Positions 1 to 12,400 of a DNA stretch of 27,160 nucleotides are shown here, piece after piece. The stretch comes from Mnemiopsis leidyi (lineage: Eukaryota > Ctenophora > Tentaculata > Lobata > Bolinopsidae): assembly GCA_000226015.1 (NCBI GenBank), contig JH152734.1, positions 55,223-82,382 on the forward strand. The letters are read 5' to 3'. Within the stretch, counting starts at the first letter, position 1, and each line of letters opens with the position of its first letter. Both the position numbers and the translations under genes were made by a program. The notes beneath the pieces were generated by a model, which did no database searches, was not told the DNA's origin, and saw only the letters and a list, made by a program, of their open reading frames with translations.

Positions 1-152
1 GCGTGTATGTATAATTGTACATTCAGCCTCCTGTAATTGGCCGTTACACTTGTGTAACATGTGGCTGTTGGAGTGACCGAATTAAAATAAGTATGAGATT
101 TAAAAATGTGTCCGTGCAGGCGTGCATGTGTGCATGTTGTCTGTAGACTAAC

Positions 153-3100
153 CAGTTTTTAAGTTCAATATCCTTAGCATCGAGTGTGTCCTTATATTTC
201 TTAAGTTCATCAGTCAACTTTCGTTGTATTGCGGCAAGCTCCACTTTAACTGAAATACAATTTGTGTGTTTTATACGGTCCCGTTTAACCAAAGACATTA
301 GTAAGTAATTAGCTGTTTCGTACTCGTGCATATCACATATAGTTACGTAAATTCATATTAACCTAATTCCAAAAAACCAGAACCGAAAACTCTCTTCCCA
401 CATGTATGGGGGCGAGGGGGGGAAACTCTATATCCATTTTGGGAATTTTAGGGTCCCTATTGAGTTTTTTACCTACCTTCGTGAGGTTTAGCTGAGCTTC
501 AGCAAGGTCATCAACAGTCTTGACCACCTAATAGATCCGTCGTTGCAGCATCTTTTCTCCAGTCCAAGATAGAGTTTGAGTTCTGGGTAGAATATCCTCT
601 GACTGGTGGTTTGTCTGGAATCGACATGAGGAACGATGTAAGTCTCTCCTTGAATAGCCCAAACGTTTCAATGGTGTTAATTCGAGCTGGGAGGCAATTC
701 CAGAGTCGTGGTCCCATTACTGCAAATGAGTTGTCGTAGAGGCTCTGGTTTCCTGCAGCAGATGTACCGTTTAATGGAGGAATCTTAGCTTTTATACCAG
801 TTCTTGGTCTTTCTACAAACTCAATCCGGATATCATTGCTGACATCGCCATGTAGAAGCTTCCACATGTGGAGCACGATGTAGCGTTCCCTTCGGCGTTG
901 AAGCGACATCAAGGAGAGTTTCTGCAGTCTCTCCCAATAGTCGAGTTCTTGGCAGCCAGCAATTCGGGATGTAAAGGTCCTCTGAACCCCTTCTAACTCT
1001 TGTATATCTGAGATTTTCTTGGGATTCCATACCGGACAGCAATATTCTAGAAGACTATGCACAAGGGATTTGTAAAGCGTCAGCATTGTTGTTGAACTTC
1101 TTGTGTGGAAGACACTGATGACTGAACACCCATGCCGCCTTTTGTCTTGCTTTATCAGCAATAGCTTTGACATGCGTCGTCCAATTCAGGTCAGAGCACA
1201 CTGTGACACCTGAGTCCCTCAACTGGTCGACAGGAGTGAGACTATCTTTGTTGGTTGAGTACTGGTATATGTCTGAGCAGAATGGTAGATGTTCCAGCAG
1301 GTTATTCCGGTTACACGAGTGGGCCATGTACTCAAACTTGTCCTCGTGTACTGTGTAGTGCCATGCTGTTTCTAATGGACCACTCAACAACCTTGTCTAG
1401 GTCGTCTTGCAGAAACGACATTTCTTCTGAGGTTGCAATCGGTCTCATTATCCTTGTATCATCAGCAAAACAGCGAATAACGCTATTGGATATGCATTGT
1501 GTGATGTCATTTATGAAGATCAGGAACAGTATTGGACCAAGTACTGTTCCTTGAGGCACACCACTGATGATGAGAGCGGCAAAACTCAAGTATCCCTCAA
1601 CTACAACCTCCTGGGTTCGCCCACTGAGAAAGGAGCTTATCCACCGGATGATCTTTGGGTGGATTCCATACCTGGACATCTTTTTGATAAGGAGGCTATG
1701 GTCCACCTTATCGAAAGCCTTGGCATAATCCAGGTATATACAGCCAGTGTCATTACCATCTAGATAATTCTGCAAGATGTCATCGAAATGGTGAAGTAGT
1801 TGAGTAAGGCAGCTGTGTCCTGACCTGAATCCATGTTGTTGCTTGCATAGAAGACTGTTAGATTCCAAATGATGGACGAGTTGTCTTCTGAGTACACGTT
1901 CATATATTTTGACTACATGGGACGTCAGGGACACTGGACGGTAGTTTGAAGCAATTGCACGACTTCCTTTCTTGTAGAGTGGACATATAAAGGAGTTTTT
2001 GTAGTAAGAAGGTACTACTCCCTCTTCAAACGATTTTGTCCATAGCAAAAAAAATGGGCTTTGCTATGGTTGTTTTACAAGATTTCAGAAGTGTTGCAGG
2101 AATGCCATCGGGACCGGCTGCTGCATCCCACTTAATATCCTCGATAGCACGCTGTATGTCTTGTTCTGAAAAGGTGAGAGCACTATCCACAAAAATATTG
2201 CTAATGTTTGGCTCTGCAAAATCTGACGCTTCAGGATCCGCATTCTTTGGGTCACTGAATACTGATTTAAACTGATTCTGCAGGACATCTGCTATATCTT
2301 TTGGTCTAGTGCAGATATTGTTGTTTTCGTCAAAGAGCATGCTTATTGTCTGTTTTTGTTTTGAAAACCTCTTAGCATAACTATAGAAGTATTTCGGGTT
2401 TGACTTAACTTTACCAATTGCCTGTTCTTCTTTGAAGTGTCTTTCACTGACAATGGTGTCTCTTATATCATAGTGAAGCAGTGCGATCCTGTCCTCCAAT
2501 TGTCTGACACATTCTAGTTGGGCATCTGGTGAAGCTAGGGCTTCGTCAAGTCTATGTTGTAACTTCCTCTTTTTTCTAGAAAGGATGCGCATCTTTCTAG
2601 AGCTTTGTCCTTTGGGTGGGAGTTTCAGTGGGCAGTGTTTTTGGCATATGGTAAGGATACGTGAGGAAAAGGCAGTAGGGAAGTCATCTAGCCCTTCCAT
2701 TTCAAGAAGTGTATCCCAATCTGAATTCTGAATCCCGGATATCGGCATTGATACCGTCAAAATCTGCTTTGTTGAAATCCAGTGAGCGGAATGATGCTCC
2801 TTCAAAGGATGGTGGAATATTGATATTTGGGTGACATGGGTTGTATGAGAGATAGACTTCCACCATGTCGTGGTCTGATAGCTCAGTAGCCGAAACATCA
2901 ATATGTGTGACAAGAGCTGCTGAGTTTGTTAGGAACAGATCTAATACGCTACCATTCCTAGTGGGCTGTAAAACATATTGGCTAAGTAGATGGTCACTCA
3001 TGAAATCTTCAAAAAGCTCAGTAGACGGGGTAACTGATGAAGTAATCCCTGCTTCCCAGGAGATATTTGGAAAGTTGAAATCACCAAGAAGGCAGATGTC

Positions 3101-6100
3101 ATAGTCATCTTTTCCAGTAGAGAATTCGTGGACAGATTCCAGGCATGCTTTAAAATCTGCTACGGGTGCCGTTGGTGGACGATACAGCACACAAACTATG
3201 AGCTTTGATGTTTCTGAAGAGCACATGACAAGCTGACACGAATCCTTGTCAAATGTTTCAGTTTTGGTGATATGTAGATCACGATGAGTGTAGAGGAGGG
3301 CCCCTCCTCCAACCCTAGTACTACGGTCACATCGATGGATGAAGTAATCTTCGAGACTAATTTGAGCATCTTGAACATATGGCTTCAGCCAAGTTTCAGT
3401 GAGAGCTATGAATGGTAAAGGTGCCGTTTGTGTCTTTTGGCGAACTATGTTTTCCAAATAAGGCACTTTCCAGCTGCATGCACTCTTAGCACTAGGGTTT
3501 ATTGACTGAGCATTCAGTAACAGGCAGGAGGAATAGGAGTCATAATCTGTGGTTGATGCTGACTCGGGAATCTGTCCTGTTGCATTCTCAGTTGATGACA
3601 TTGAGGCATCTCGTACGGAGTTGGCTTGAAGGGACCGTAGTATGCCATTGCTGGGTTGTATGCCATGGGCTGGGAGTTGATGGCCATTTTCAGCATTTTA
3701 GATTTAGAAATCGACTTATTTTGGACCTTTTCAGTTGCATTTTACAGTAATATCTTAAAATTTACTACGTGTTTACCACTAAATGCATCTTAGAATGATT
3801 TTTTGATCTAATTGGGAAAGTTTAATTATAACTCTAAAAAACTCTAAAAAAAAACTCTACACCATTTTTGGGATTTTTAGGATGATATCGAGTTTTAAAC
3901 TATTGAAATAGTTTAAAACTCGATATCAAAATTTGGTACCTCTCACCGAGTGGCGCCATTTTTATCAGATCATTTATGGCAGCTGATTTGAGAACTACAT
4001 CCACTAGGTCAGGTGAGTGGGTTGCTCGTGGTCGGGTAGATCCCGCAGAATAAAGAGGTCCTCCCTTAAAAACCAACGAGTGATTGGTGTTAGAAACAAC
4101 GGACTTAATAAAGTTTTACTAATCGGAAAAACAGGAGCAGGAGTAAAAGTTCTCTATGTAATGCCTTATCTAGAGAAAAATTTTTTCCTGAGAGCTGCGA
4201 TGTTGAGGGCGGTAATAAATCTACCGTTTTCGCTGATCTTTGCTATTTGGGGCAGCCGGAGAGGAGAGTTTCTTTCATTGATACAGTTGGATTTGATAGC
4301 ATTGAAAAAAGCCCTCTGAAATAGCTGAGCTCATAGCAAAACTAAAACAAAATTGCGATTTTATTGATCTAATTGTAGTGGTTCTAAAAAATCCAACACG
4401 ATTAGAAGAATCAATTAGGGAAACTATTCAACTATTTGAAAAAATGTTCGACAAGAATTGCTTTTGGAAAAATGTTGTTTTTGTCATCTCACATCGAGGG
4501 CAATCTGATAAAGAAATTAAAAAAGGGAGAGAAATTCTGTCGCTGATGATGAACTGATCGCAAAACTTAGCGATCAGATAGAAAAGAAATTTCAACTAGA
4601 CGAGACCGAAAGACCACCCATACTTATCATAGACGCACATTACGACGCTGACAAACGCAATGAAAAAAAAGATTTGACAAAAGTGCCAATATGCTCTTTG
4701 AGCTGTTAATGAAACAAGAAAGCTTGAAAATTGACGCAAATAAAATTGAAAAAGTTTTCAGTGAGAGCGAGATCTTAAAGAAAGAGCTTCAAGAAAAAGA
4801 AAAAGAAATAAAACAACTCACAGATGATGTCAATAAGTTACAACAAGGTAAAAATACTTTAACCAAAGAATTAGCAAAAGCTGAAGAAAATGCAGAAGAA
4901 TTTGGAAGAAAAGCAAACAATTCCCTGAAAGAATATGAACGGTTGAACGATGATGCAGAGATTGCAGAGAAGGAGGGAAATCTGAAGAAATCCAAATATT
5001 TACGGGAGGCAGCGAGTAAAAAAAGAAACGAATATGAAGAATTAATGAGACACAAAGGGGAGGCAAAGGATACAGCATCTGTATGCAGCAAAGTGATTCA
5101 AGTTATTGACCACATTGTAGCGTTCATAATAATTAAAAGTGTGCCGTTTGCCTGCATACTGAAAAATGAATATTTACTGGTAATATTTGGTACCCTCAGA
5201 CTTATATCGGTAAATACAACTCAAATGGAAAGATTTAAGACCTATCTGGTGGAAAAAGGATTCCAGCAGACCGCAGAAATGCTTACACTCATCCTCGACT
5301 GTAAGTGGGAAGAAATGCAGGACAAAAAGTGTTCTCAAATTACTGCACAATAATCTGATAATGAATTCAAACACACTTTAAAAAGATGATTCGAATAGTT
5401 TGTGACAGATGCAAAAAATTATCGCAGAGTCTTGTTTGCTCTGGTAAAAATAACTATTGCCAATTCCAAATTTAAAAGCAATTTTGGAGTACATGTTGGG
5501 TTTTGAGAGTAGGCAGCACCCCCCCCCCCCAAAAATAATTACTTTTATTGCAGTTAGTATAACATCAGCAGAGTTGTAGCGTTTTGGCCAATTATGAATT
5601 TACCCACACGCTTGTAATATCAAACGTTCAAAGTTTTATGAGGTATAAAATTTGGCAGCACAAAGTACATGCATCTGCAACGATAATTCACCTCTATCAG
5701 CCTCCTGTTTGTTAAGCTCGCCCTCAACTCTCAGCTTGTTAACTTGTCTCTCCAGCTCTACTGTTTTTTCTGTAGTTAACGTTGTGTCTCCAGACTTTAC
5801 CTCTGAAATTAGCTATGTTTGAGAACGTTGTGTCTCCAGACTTTAACTCTGAAATTAGCTGTGTTAGAGATACTTGTTGACTTGTAAACTTATCATTTCT
5901 ATACTATTGGCTAGCCTGATCGATCTGATTAGGGGGCGTCCATAAGTCCGCCCAACAAAAAGATATGAAAAGGATACATTTTGATTAAGACTCCAATAAA
6001 TATGGACGTTTCCTGACGGATTTAAGTTAGATTTCTAGTTAAATTTTTGTTAGATTTCTAGTCAACACTTATAATACGCTTTATTATATAATTTTAAAAA

Positions 6101-9100
6101 AAGAAAAAAGGTTAAAAACTGTCTCGAAAAACTAAAAAAACATGCTTAACTGTTCCAATAGACTTTCACTTATGCCAAAGATTTAATCTGATTCTTATAG
6201 ATTTTCTTAAACAATTTTTTTCAAGCGGAAGTTTCTTACTTGTTATAATTCTAAACAATGCATATAATAAGCAAGTAAATGTAATTAAACGGTCAGAAAT
6301 ATAAAACATAAACCCTGTAATTGTTGAACTTGTGATTTCAACCTCTCCACTTCCTCCTTAGCTCCAGACTCGACGGACGACAAGTGTTCCTTCTGGACCG
6401 ATGCCAGATCTTGTAATTCCAGAATTTTCTGTTTTTGGCCACTTGACAATCCTTCTAAATCTTGCAATCTGTTGTTCATATTAGAAATAATCTCTTCTTT
6501 TCTGGTCAAAGTTGCTTGCAGTTCCTCGCATTCCTTCTCTTTGTTACATATTAGGGTATCAAACTGAAAAATAATCGTTTTTTAAGATAAAAAGAAAACA
6601 AAATGAACGGTTAAAGCATTTCAGAAACAGTAAGAGATGACGAATATTTTTCTATCTAATTAGAATTTAATTGACCATTTGAATTCCAGGAAAGAAAGAA
6701 TTCCATACTAAAGCTTCAATAGGAAGTCACAGAAACGGTTAGAAACGGTAGGTCGTCAAAACCCGAATTCAAAACGGAAATACTCGATACCTGTAGAGAT
6801 TTGTTTCGAACGATGTCCGACAGTTCTTCCTGTAGCTCCGAAATAAGTTTACTTTTCTCCTGTATCTGCTCCTGAGCTGCAAGGAGTTTGCTCCTTAAGG
6901 ATTCCGGCTCGTTCTCCTTGTTCTCCTTATTCTCCTTACTTTCTTGTGATGATAACACCTGAGCAAAGATTTAGAAGTCATTAAAACTACCGCTGCCACA
7001 CTGATTTTCTGATACATTCTGCGAAAATGCCATTCATACGAACCGTGACTAGTCTTTGGCACTTCTTTAAACATTGTGTCTCTTGAGGGGAAATGGTACA
7101 TTTTTGTGTCTTTTTATTTTAGATTAGGATCTAGGAAAAAGGATATGGCAGTTGAGCTGCGCGTGTTAGCGCATAAAGTGTGTACGTATCTTTGGCAATG
7201 CACATTTAACTTACTTTTTGTAGAGTTTGGAGCTGAGTTTTCAGACTAGAGATGAGAGTGGTGTACTCTGTGCAGTTATTTTTGAGAAGAGATATTTCCT
7301 TTTTGTCCTGCTGGGTCCTGCTCTTCATTTCCTCCATCTGAGTTTAGATTTCACTTTGTTAAGTGTTGGTTGTGGTGTTTTCTTAGTCAAAACCAAAACA
7401 ACCTAAGAACAAGTTAAAAAATCAAGACTGGAGAAACTCCATAAGTATATTAACGAGCCATGCTATCATCCATCGGCAGGCAATACTCTTTACCTCAGTT
7501 TGAACGGTTCTTATATCACATTGAAGTTGAGTTTTCTCCGATGAGGTTTGTGAAACTGTTCGCCTTTCCTCCTCGAGTTGCTTCCTTAGCTCCGCAATTT
7601 CATGATATTCTTTGGCTTGACCTGAAAAGAAACTTTTCGTAATGTTAATGCCTGTTCAAACTTCTGTCATCTTCTGCAGTCTATTGTAGTCCATTACAAT
7701 GTCTATTCTGAAATTCAAATGTACATTTATATTGACCTTGCTCGAGAGATTGTTTTGTAATTTTCTCGATGATATCTGTCTTCTCGTTAATCTCAGCTTC
7801 CAACCGGTGAAGTTTAGCTCCGCTCTCTTTTAAATCACATTGAAGCTTTTCTATCTGAAATTAACCATATAAACTTCAAAGAACATTATCATCAACCTTA
7901 AGTCCTGCCAGCAGAAAGACAAATAGGCTGTTCAAGGTGATCAAGACAAGAGCTTTACATGATGTCGGAAAACGTGTAAAATGCGAGAGTACGAAGTACC
8001 TGGCGAGCGTTAGAAGCCTTAAGGTCGTTGCACTCCTTTTCCCAGAAAGTGGAGAGTTTTGTGGCCTCCTCTAAATCTTGGAACATCCTCTTTATTTCGG
8101 CCTCCTTTTCTGATAAGGAGTTGGCGAACCTGTGATGTAAGGAGTTGGCGAACTTGTGTGATTTTACCCCACTGTCCAAATACGTTTTTCTTAGTTTTCT
8201 GTGCTTGAAAAGATATGAGCCAGTAGGCATTCAGGGACCCAAATTTTTGCATGGATCCACACGAATTTGAGAGGTTCCCTTCACAGCCTCTCATGAAAAA
8301 ATGAACTTTCACCAAATCAAACCTCTCTTTTTCCTGGTTTCCATCGTTGTATAGCTGTTGAGTGGTTTTCAGTTCGAGTTTAGTCTGAAATAGCTGCTGG
8401 TCGATTTCTGTTTTGAAGAGTTGGTGTTCCGATTTTGTCTGTTTTAGCTCCTCGCTCAGTTCCTGACAATGTCTCTGCAGTGTAGCTATTGTTTCTTCAT
8501 TCTCTTTACTTTCTGATACGTTACAGATGTTATGTTAACAGATGATGCGGAATTGGTCAAGACGTAAGAGATACGAGAAAAACTGGCAGTTGGTGTTTAG
8601 AAATGAGAAAAGCGATATGAAAACAGATGACACATGAGAACTTTGCTAAAAGTGGGAATTCATACACAAGGAAATCTAGCAAGGTAGTGCTGTAATGTGG
8701 AGCTGACCGAGCGAGTATTGACAAAAACCTACCAATGTAACCGCCGTTCTGGGCCCGGGCAGCCCTGACTTTGTCTTTCAGCTCCTCGATGACTGTAGCG
8801 TAATACTGCTGTAACGCTGCCTCTATTCCCTCGTAGTACCGTCTTTCTCGTTCCTTCTGGACTTCCAGCTCCTCGCTTGAAGGTGAGGTTAGGATGTGTT
8901 TTTGGAAATTACAGAGGTTTGATATTAAATTGTGGATATGAGGTTATGATTAAAGATACGGTAATCCAAACATTAGAAAAACTTGGATTCTGGATTAAGT
9001 TCACACTGCAACTATACATATCTTTATGTATATTGTATAAACAAACTCAAGATATTGAGGCATTGCATCAGGTTATTAGACATAATTACTTACTCGTGAT

Positions 9101-9467
9101 CTTTTCTTATACGTTTGATCCTCTCGTTCACTTCAGACAATAACTCCTGCTTAATCTCGTACCTGATTGCATTACACACTTTATACTTTCATCTTTATGT
9201 TTAATGGAGAACCGACTATGTACTAACTCCTGCTAGTTAGTACTCTATTTAAATCTTAATAATTAAGCAGGTTATTGTGTTGTGCAATAGCTTAAAACTA
9301 TAATTAATGATTTATTAAGCTACAGACGATCCAAGACCAAGCCCAGAACGAATCGTAAACTACGAAAAAAGCAATCACCTCATGTGCTGCGAGTCTTGTT
9401 CTGTCATCTTGTTTTCACTGGACGAAATAGCGGCTTGTTGGCTGGGTGGTCGAGGGAGCAATAAAGC
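153..9467 (-). CDS. KIF20: Kinesin-6, exons 10-21 (neck and coiled-coil stalk)
   Basis: Part of the kinesin gene. Exons: 9379-9467, 9094-9162, 8733-8875, 8323-8512, 8000-8129, 7737-7854, 7494-7621, 7215-7337, 6791-6958, 6314-6563, 5692-5802, 153-249. Exon 10 encodes a Pro/Gln/Ser-rich linker; the rest encode Glu/Lys/Gln-rich helical sequence with heptad-like leucines, for example [20 protein letters not shown] in exon 12. Exons 15 and 16 share LQCD(L/I), hinting at repeated heptad blocks. Exon 18 has a short KEN repeat. Each acceptor and donor was chosen so that phase carries through (for example 5692 ends in phase 1 and joins TT-AAA-GTG at 249). Exon 21 is separated from exon 20 by a 5.4-kb intron full of insertions, yet its phase and composition fit. 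No stop is seen, so the C-terminus lies left of the window. Exon 10's acceptor and exon 19's donor are the weakest calls. Confidence 0.78.
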
Positions 9468-12400
9468 CTGGGTGTGTGTGTCTGAATCAGCTTGCAAAAC
9501 TAACTCAAAATCAATTCGATAAAACTGATAAAGTGGAAGGGTAATTTTCATATGCATGGCGCAGGTTTAAACGTGCCGGTCGGGAAATGACGTGTAGCGA
9601 CGCCGAACTTATTAATTTCACTGCCACTGCATTGCACCGTAAAGAACAACAGTAAACACACATCTTACCTCAGTGGCTAGAGCCGAAAACTTGAGAGCGT
9701 GGATGCTTTCATCAAAGAAGTCCCGGTGAGGATTGACACAGACCATCATGGCGATGAGACCCTCTCCCGACAGGAAGTTCTTGAAGAGCCTCGTCAGCTT
9801 GCTCTCTCTGAACGGCACGATCTGAGCCTGCGACACTTGGCGGGGTCGAAGTCGAGAGTTGTGTTTAAGGGAGGAGATGCACTTGCCGAGGGTAAGGAGT
9901 GAGGTGTTGATGTTTCCCGCCTCCTTCAGGCGGACACCCGCTGCGTTTGTCTTGCCGTATCTCTCGCTTCCAGCCAAGTCAACGAATGTAATCCTGGCAG
10001 GTAAAGTTGTGGAAATTTAAGGTCTTTGGACATAGAGGGAGGGGGTAGCAGACCAAAATATTTTGTAATGACTAATGAGTGGCTATTCTCGTAGAATTGA
10101 TGGTAGAATATACATAAAATGTCATTAACTTATTACTTATTTAAACAGACGTATAATGCTGAAGATATAATTTGAATTTCCCTACAATCCATCGCTTGTC
10201 TGACTGTTTTGGGAAAATTTTCATTCAGTAAACAGACGTATATCAATTTTTTGATATAACAGAATACGTTTTTGTACGATCCAAGCAACATTTAGCTTAC
10301 TGGCTGGACTTGCTTCGTTGCGATACCGTGTTGGTAGCTATGACTGTGATCTTGAAGATTGCGTGGGATCGACTTGAATTCTGGTTCATGCTAGTCGCCG
10401 CTTTCTGAAATAGAAATGCGTTCTTCATCAGACTATTACATCAACAGTAGAAACCCGTGTATGTAGTTGTCAGTCAAGGGAATATTTCCAAGAGGTACTC
10501 ACAAGTCACTATACTCATGAAATAAAGTAGACAGAGATGTAGTGAGGACTGAGAAGCGGTAATTCAACAATTCATTGTGGTTAAATCCACGGTACAAATG
10601 ATACTAATATAATGTATAACATATTGTTTTGGGTGTTGGAATCCTACATCATTATATGCTATCTATAAAATTGAGAATTTATACGTCCAATGTCCATGCA
10701 CATGTGACATGATGGGAAGTAATTGTAAAAGAGATAGAAATATCCAAATCACCACCTACCTTACGATTTCTCTGCCCGTAAATAAGAGCGCGATTAGCCT
10801 CGGCAAAAGAACACACTTCCAGTTGAGTAGCCCCCTTTACGTACACAGACATATTGTGGTCTTCTCCTAGCCTCAATGTTGGCCTGTCTCGCGGTTTTAT
10901 CTCTCCTGGAAGACATTTTTATGGAATTTCTCTATCAAGTAGAATTTCCCCAGATTATTTGTGGGAAAAATAAAAAATGAAGTGAGAGTTTGCATCTTTG
11001 TAAAATTTTAGATACACACACATCATAAATACTCGTGATATCAGTGAACGACTAGTACCGAATGAATTAAAGGAAGTTCATGGTGATTAAGAAAGAAGCT
11101 GCACCAATAGCTGCCTAAACAAACAGAAAGAAGCAGCATCTATAGCTCTGCCTCAACAAACAGAAAGAAGCAGCATCTACAACTCTGCCTAAACAAACAG
11201 AAAGAAGCACCTACAGCAGCACCTACAGCTCTGCCTAAACAAACGGAAAGAAGCAGCACCTACAGCAGCACCTAAATCACTGCCTGAACCAACAAGAAGC
11301 AGCACCTACAGCAGCACCTACAGCACTGCCTAAACAAACAAGAAGCAGCACCTACAGCAGCACCTACAGCACTGCCTAAACAAACAAGAAGCAGCACCTA
11401 CTGCAGCACCTGCAGCACTGCCTTAACTACGTCTAACCCTGTTCAGGAGGTGGATGTAGCAAATCGTAGATGTTTTCGTTGTACAACTCTAGGTAGCTGA
11501 CCCACACGCTATACTGTACGTTCTCCTCGTTCGATACTTGCACCATCACATTGTCCGTGATCTGGTAGCTCGTGTTTTCGTCTGAAGTTGCTGAGAGATT
11601 AGCGTTTAGACGTATGTAGTAGCAGGGGAAGATGTTTCCTTGTGTTTGAATTACGGGGGAGGAATGTACAACTAGGATGTTGCTAGAGTTACTTACATGC
11701 GGTACACTCGCTGACCATGCTCCCGGCTGTGCAGCGAGTTGAGTTTGGGTCTGTCATGCCCGTTATCTCCAAGTCCTGGGGAAATAAGTTAGTTTCATTA
11801 GAAACAACTACAAGCTGTAGATTTATTGATCTATGTCCAGTTATGGGTATTTTAAAAATCTTAAAGCACCGAAAAGACACATGGATATTCATTATTCAGA
11901 GAGATACTATAAAAGCTAGATGACCCCACCTGAGTGGTATTGGGCGGGTAGAGGATGCGCTGTTTAAGTTGCTCTCGCTGAGCCTGCAGTTTCTCGGTCA
12001 TCTTGCACACATCACCGTGTAAGTGAGGACAGAACATCGATCTAGGTTTGATGTGTGACCCTGAAATTTTACAGTGATGGCGATAGGATGGCGTCCAAGG
12101 TTTGTATTCGGGATTTTGGGTTCATTCCAAAGTTCCTGATTTAGATTTCCCACCGAAAAGTTTACGCGCGTTTTTTCGTTTCAAAAAGCGTGTGCGACTG
12201 AATGCGCGATCGAAGTCAGTATCAATTTGTGTCATCGCGTGTCCCAAACTCAGTAGATGAATCCGAAAATTGTATCCACTTTTGGGACCGTGGGGACAGT
12301 AAATTTAAGGCCTCATACAGGTTCGACATTACTTAAATAAGGTACTAGGTAGTAAATATGGTCGATTCACACATCTTATTATGCTCCTGGACAATCTATA

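Larger units (their letters stand above)
480..3700 (-). mobile_element. Decayed CR1/L2-like LINE (non-LTR retrotransposon) inside a kinesin intron
   Basis: A nearly full-length second ORF of a Jockey-superfamily LINE on the minus strand, split over several frames. From its 5' end: APE-type endonuclease, linker, reverse transcriptase, then a C-terminal region with [18 protein letters not shown] and [17 protein letters not shown], both typical of CR1/L2-type elements. Frame changes are visible near 3630, 2730, 2050 (in an A8 run on the plus strand), 1350 and 1120, so the copy cannot make a full protein as read. A possible first Met is at 3696. The 3' end near 480 is not marked by a clear tail. 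It lies in the same orientation as the host kinesin, inside its intron 250-5691. The exact clade and both boundaries are inference. Confidence 0.85.

Noticed and set aside
3965-4016. Possible first exon of the GTPase copy (ATGGCAGCTGATTTG followed by GTGAGT)
   Set aside because: The donor is good, but no acceptor before the P-loop gives a matching phase, so it is not included.
8877-9143. Plus-strand open frame of 88 codons
   Set aside because: It is antisense to kinesin exon 11 and the neighbouring introns and carries no recognisable domain.
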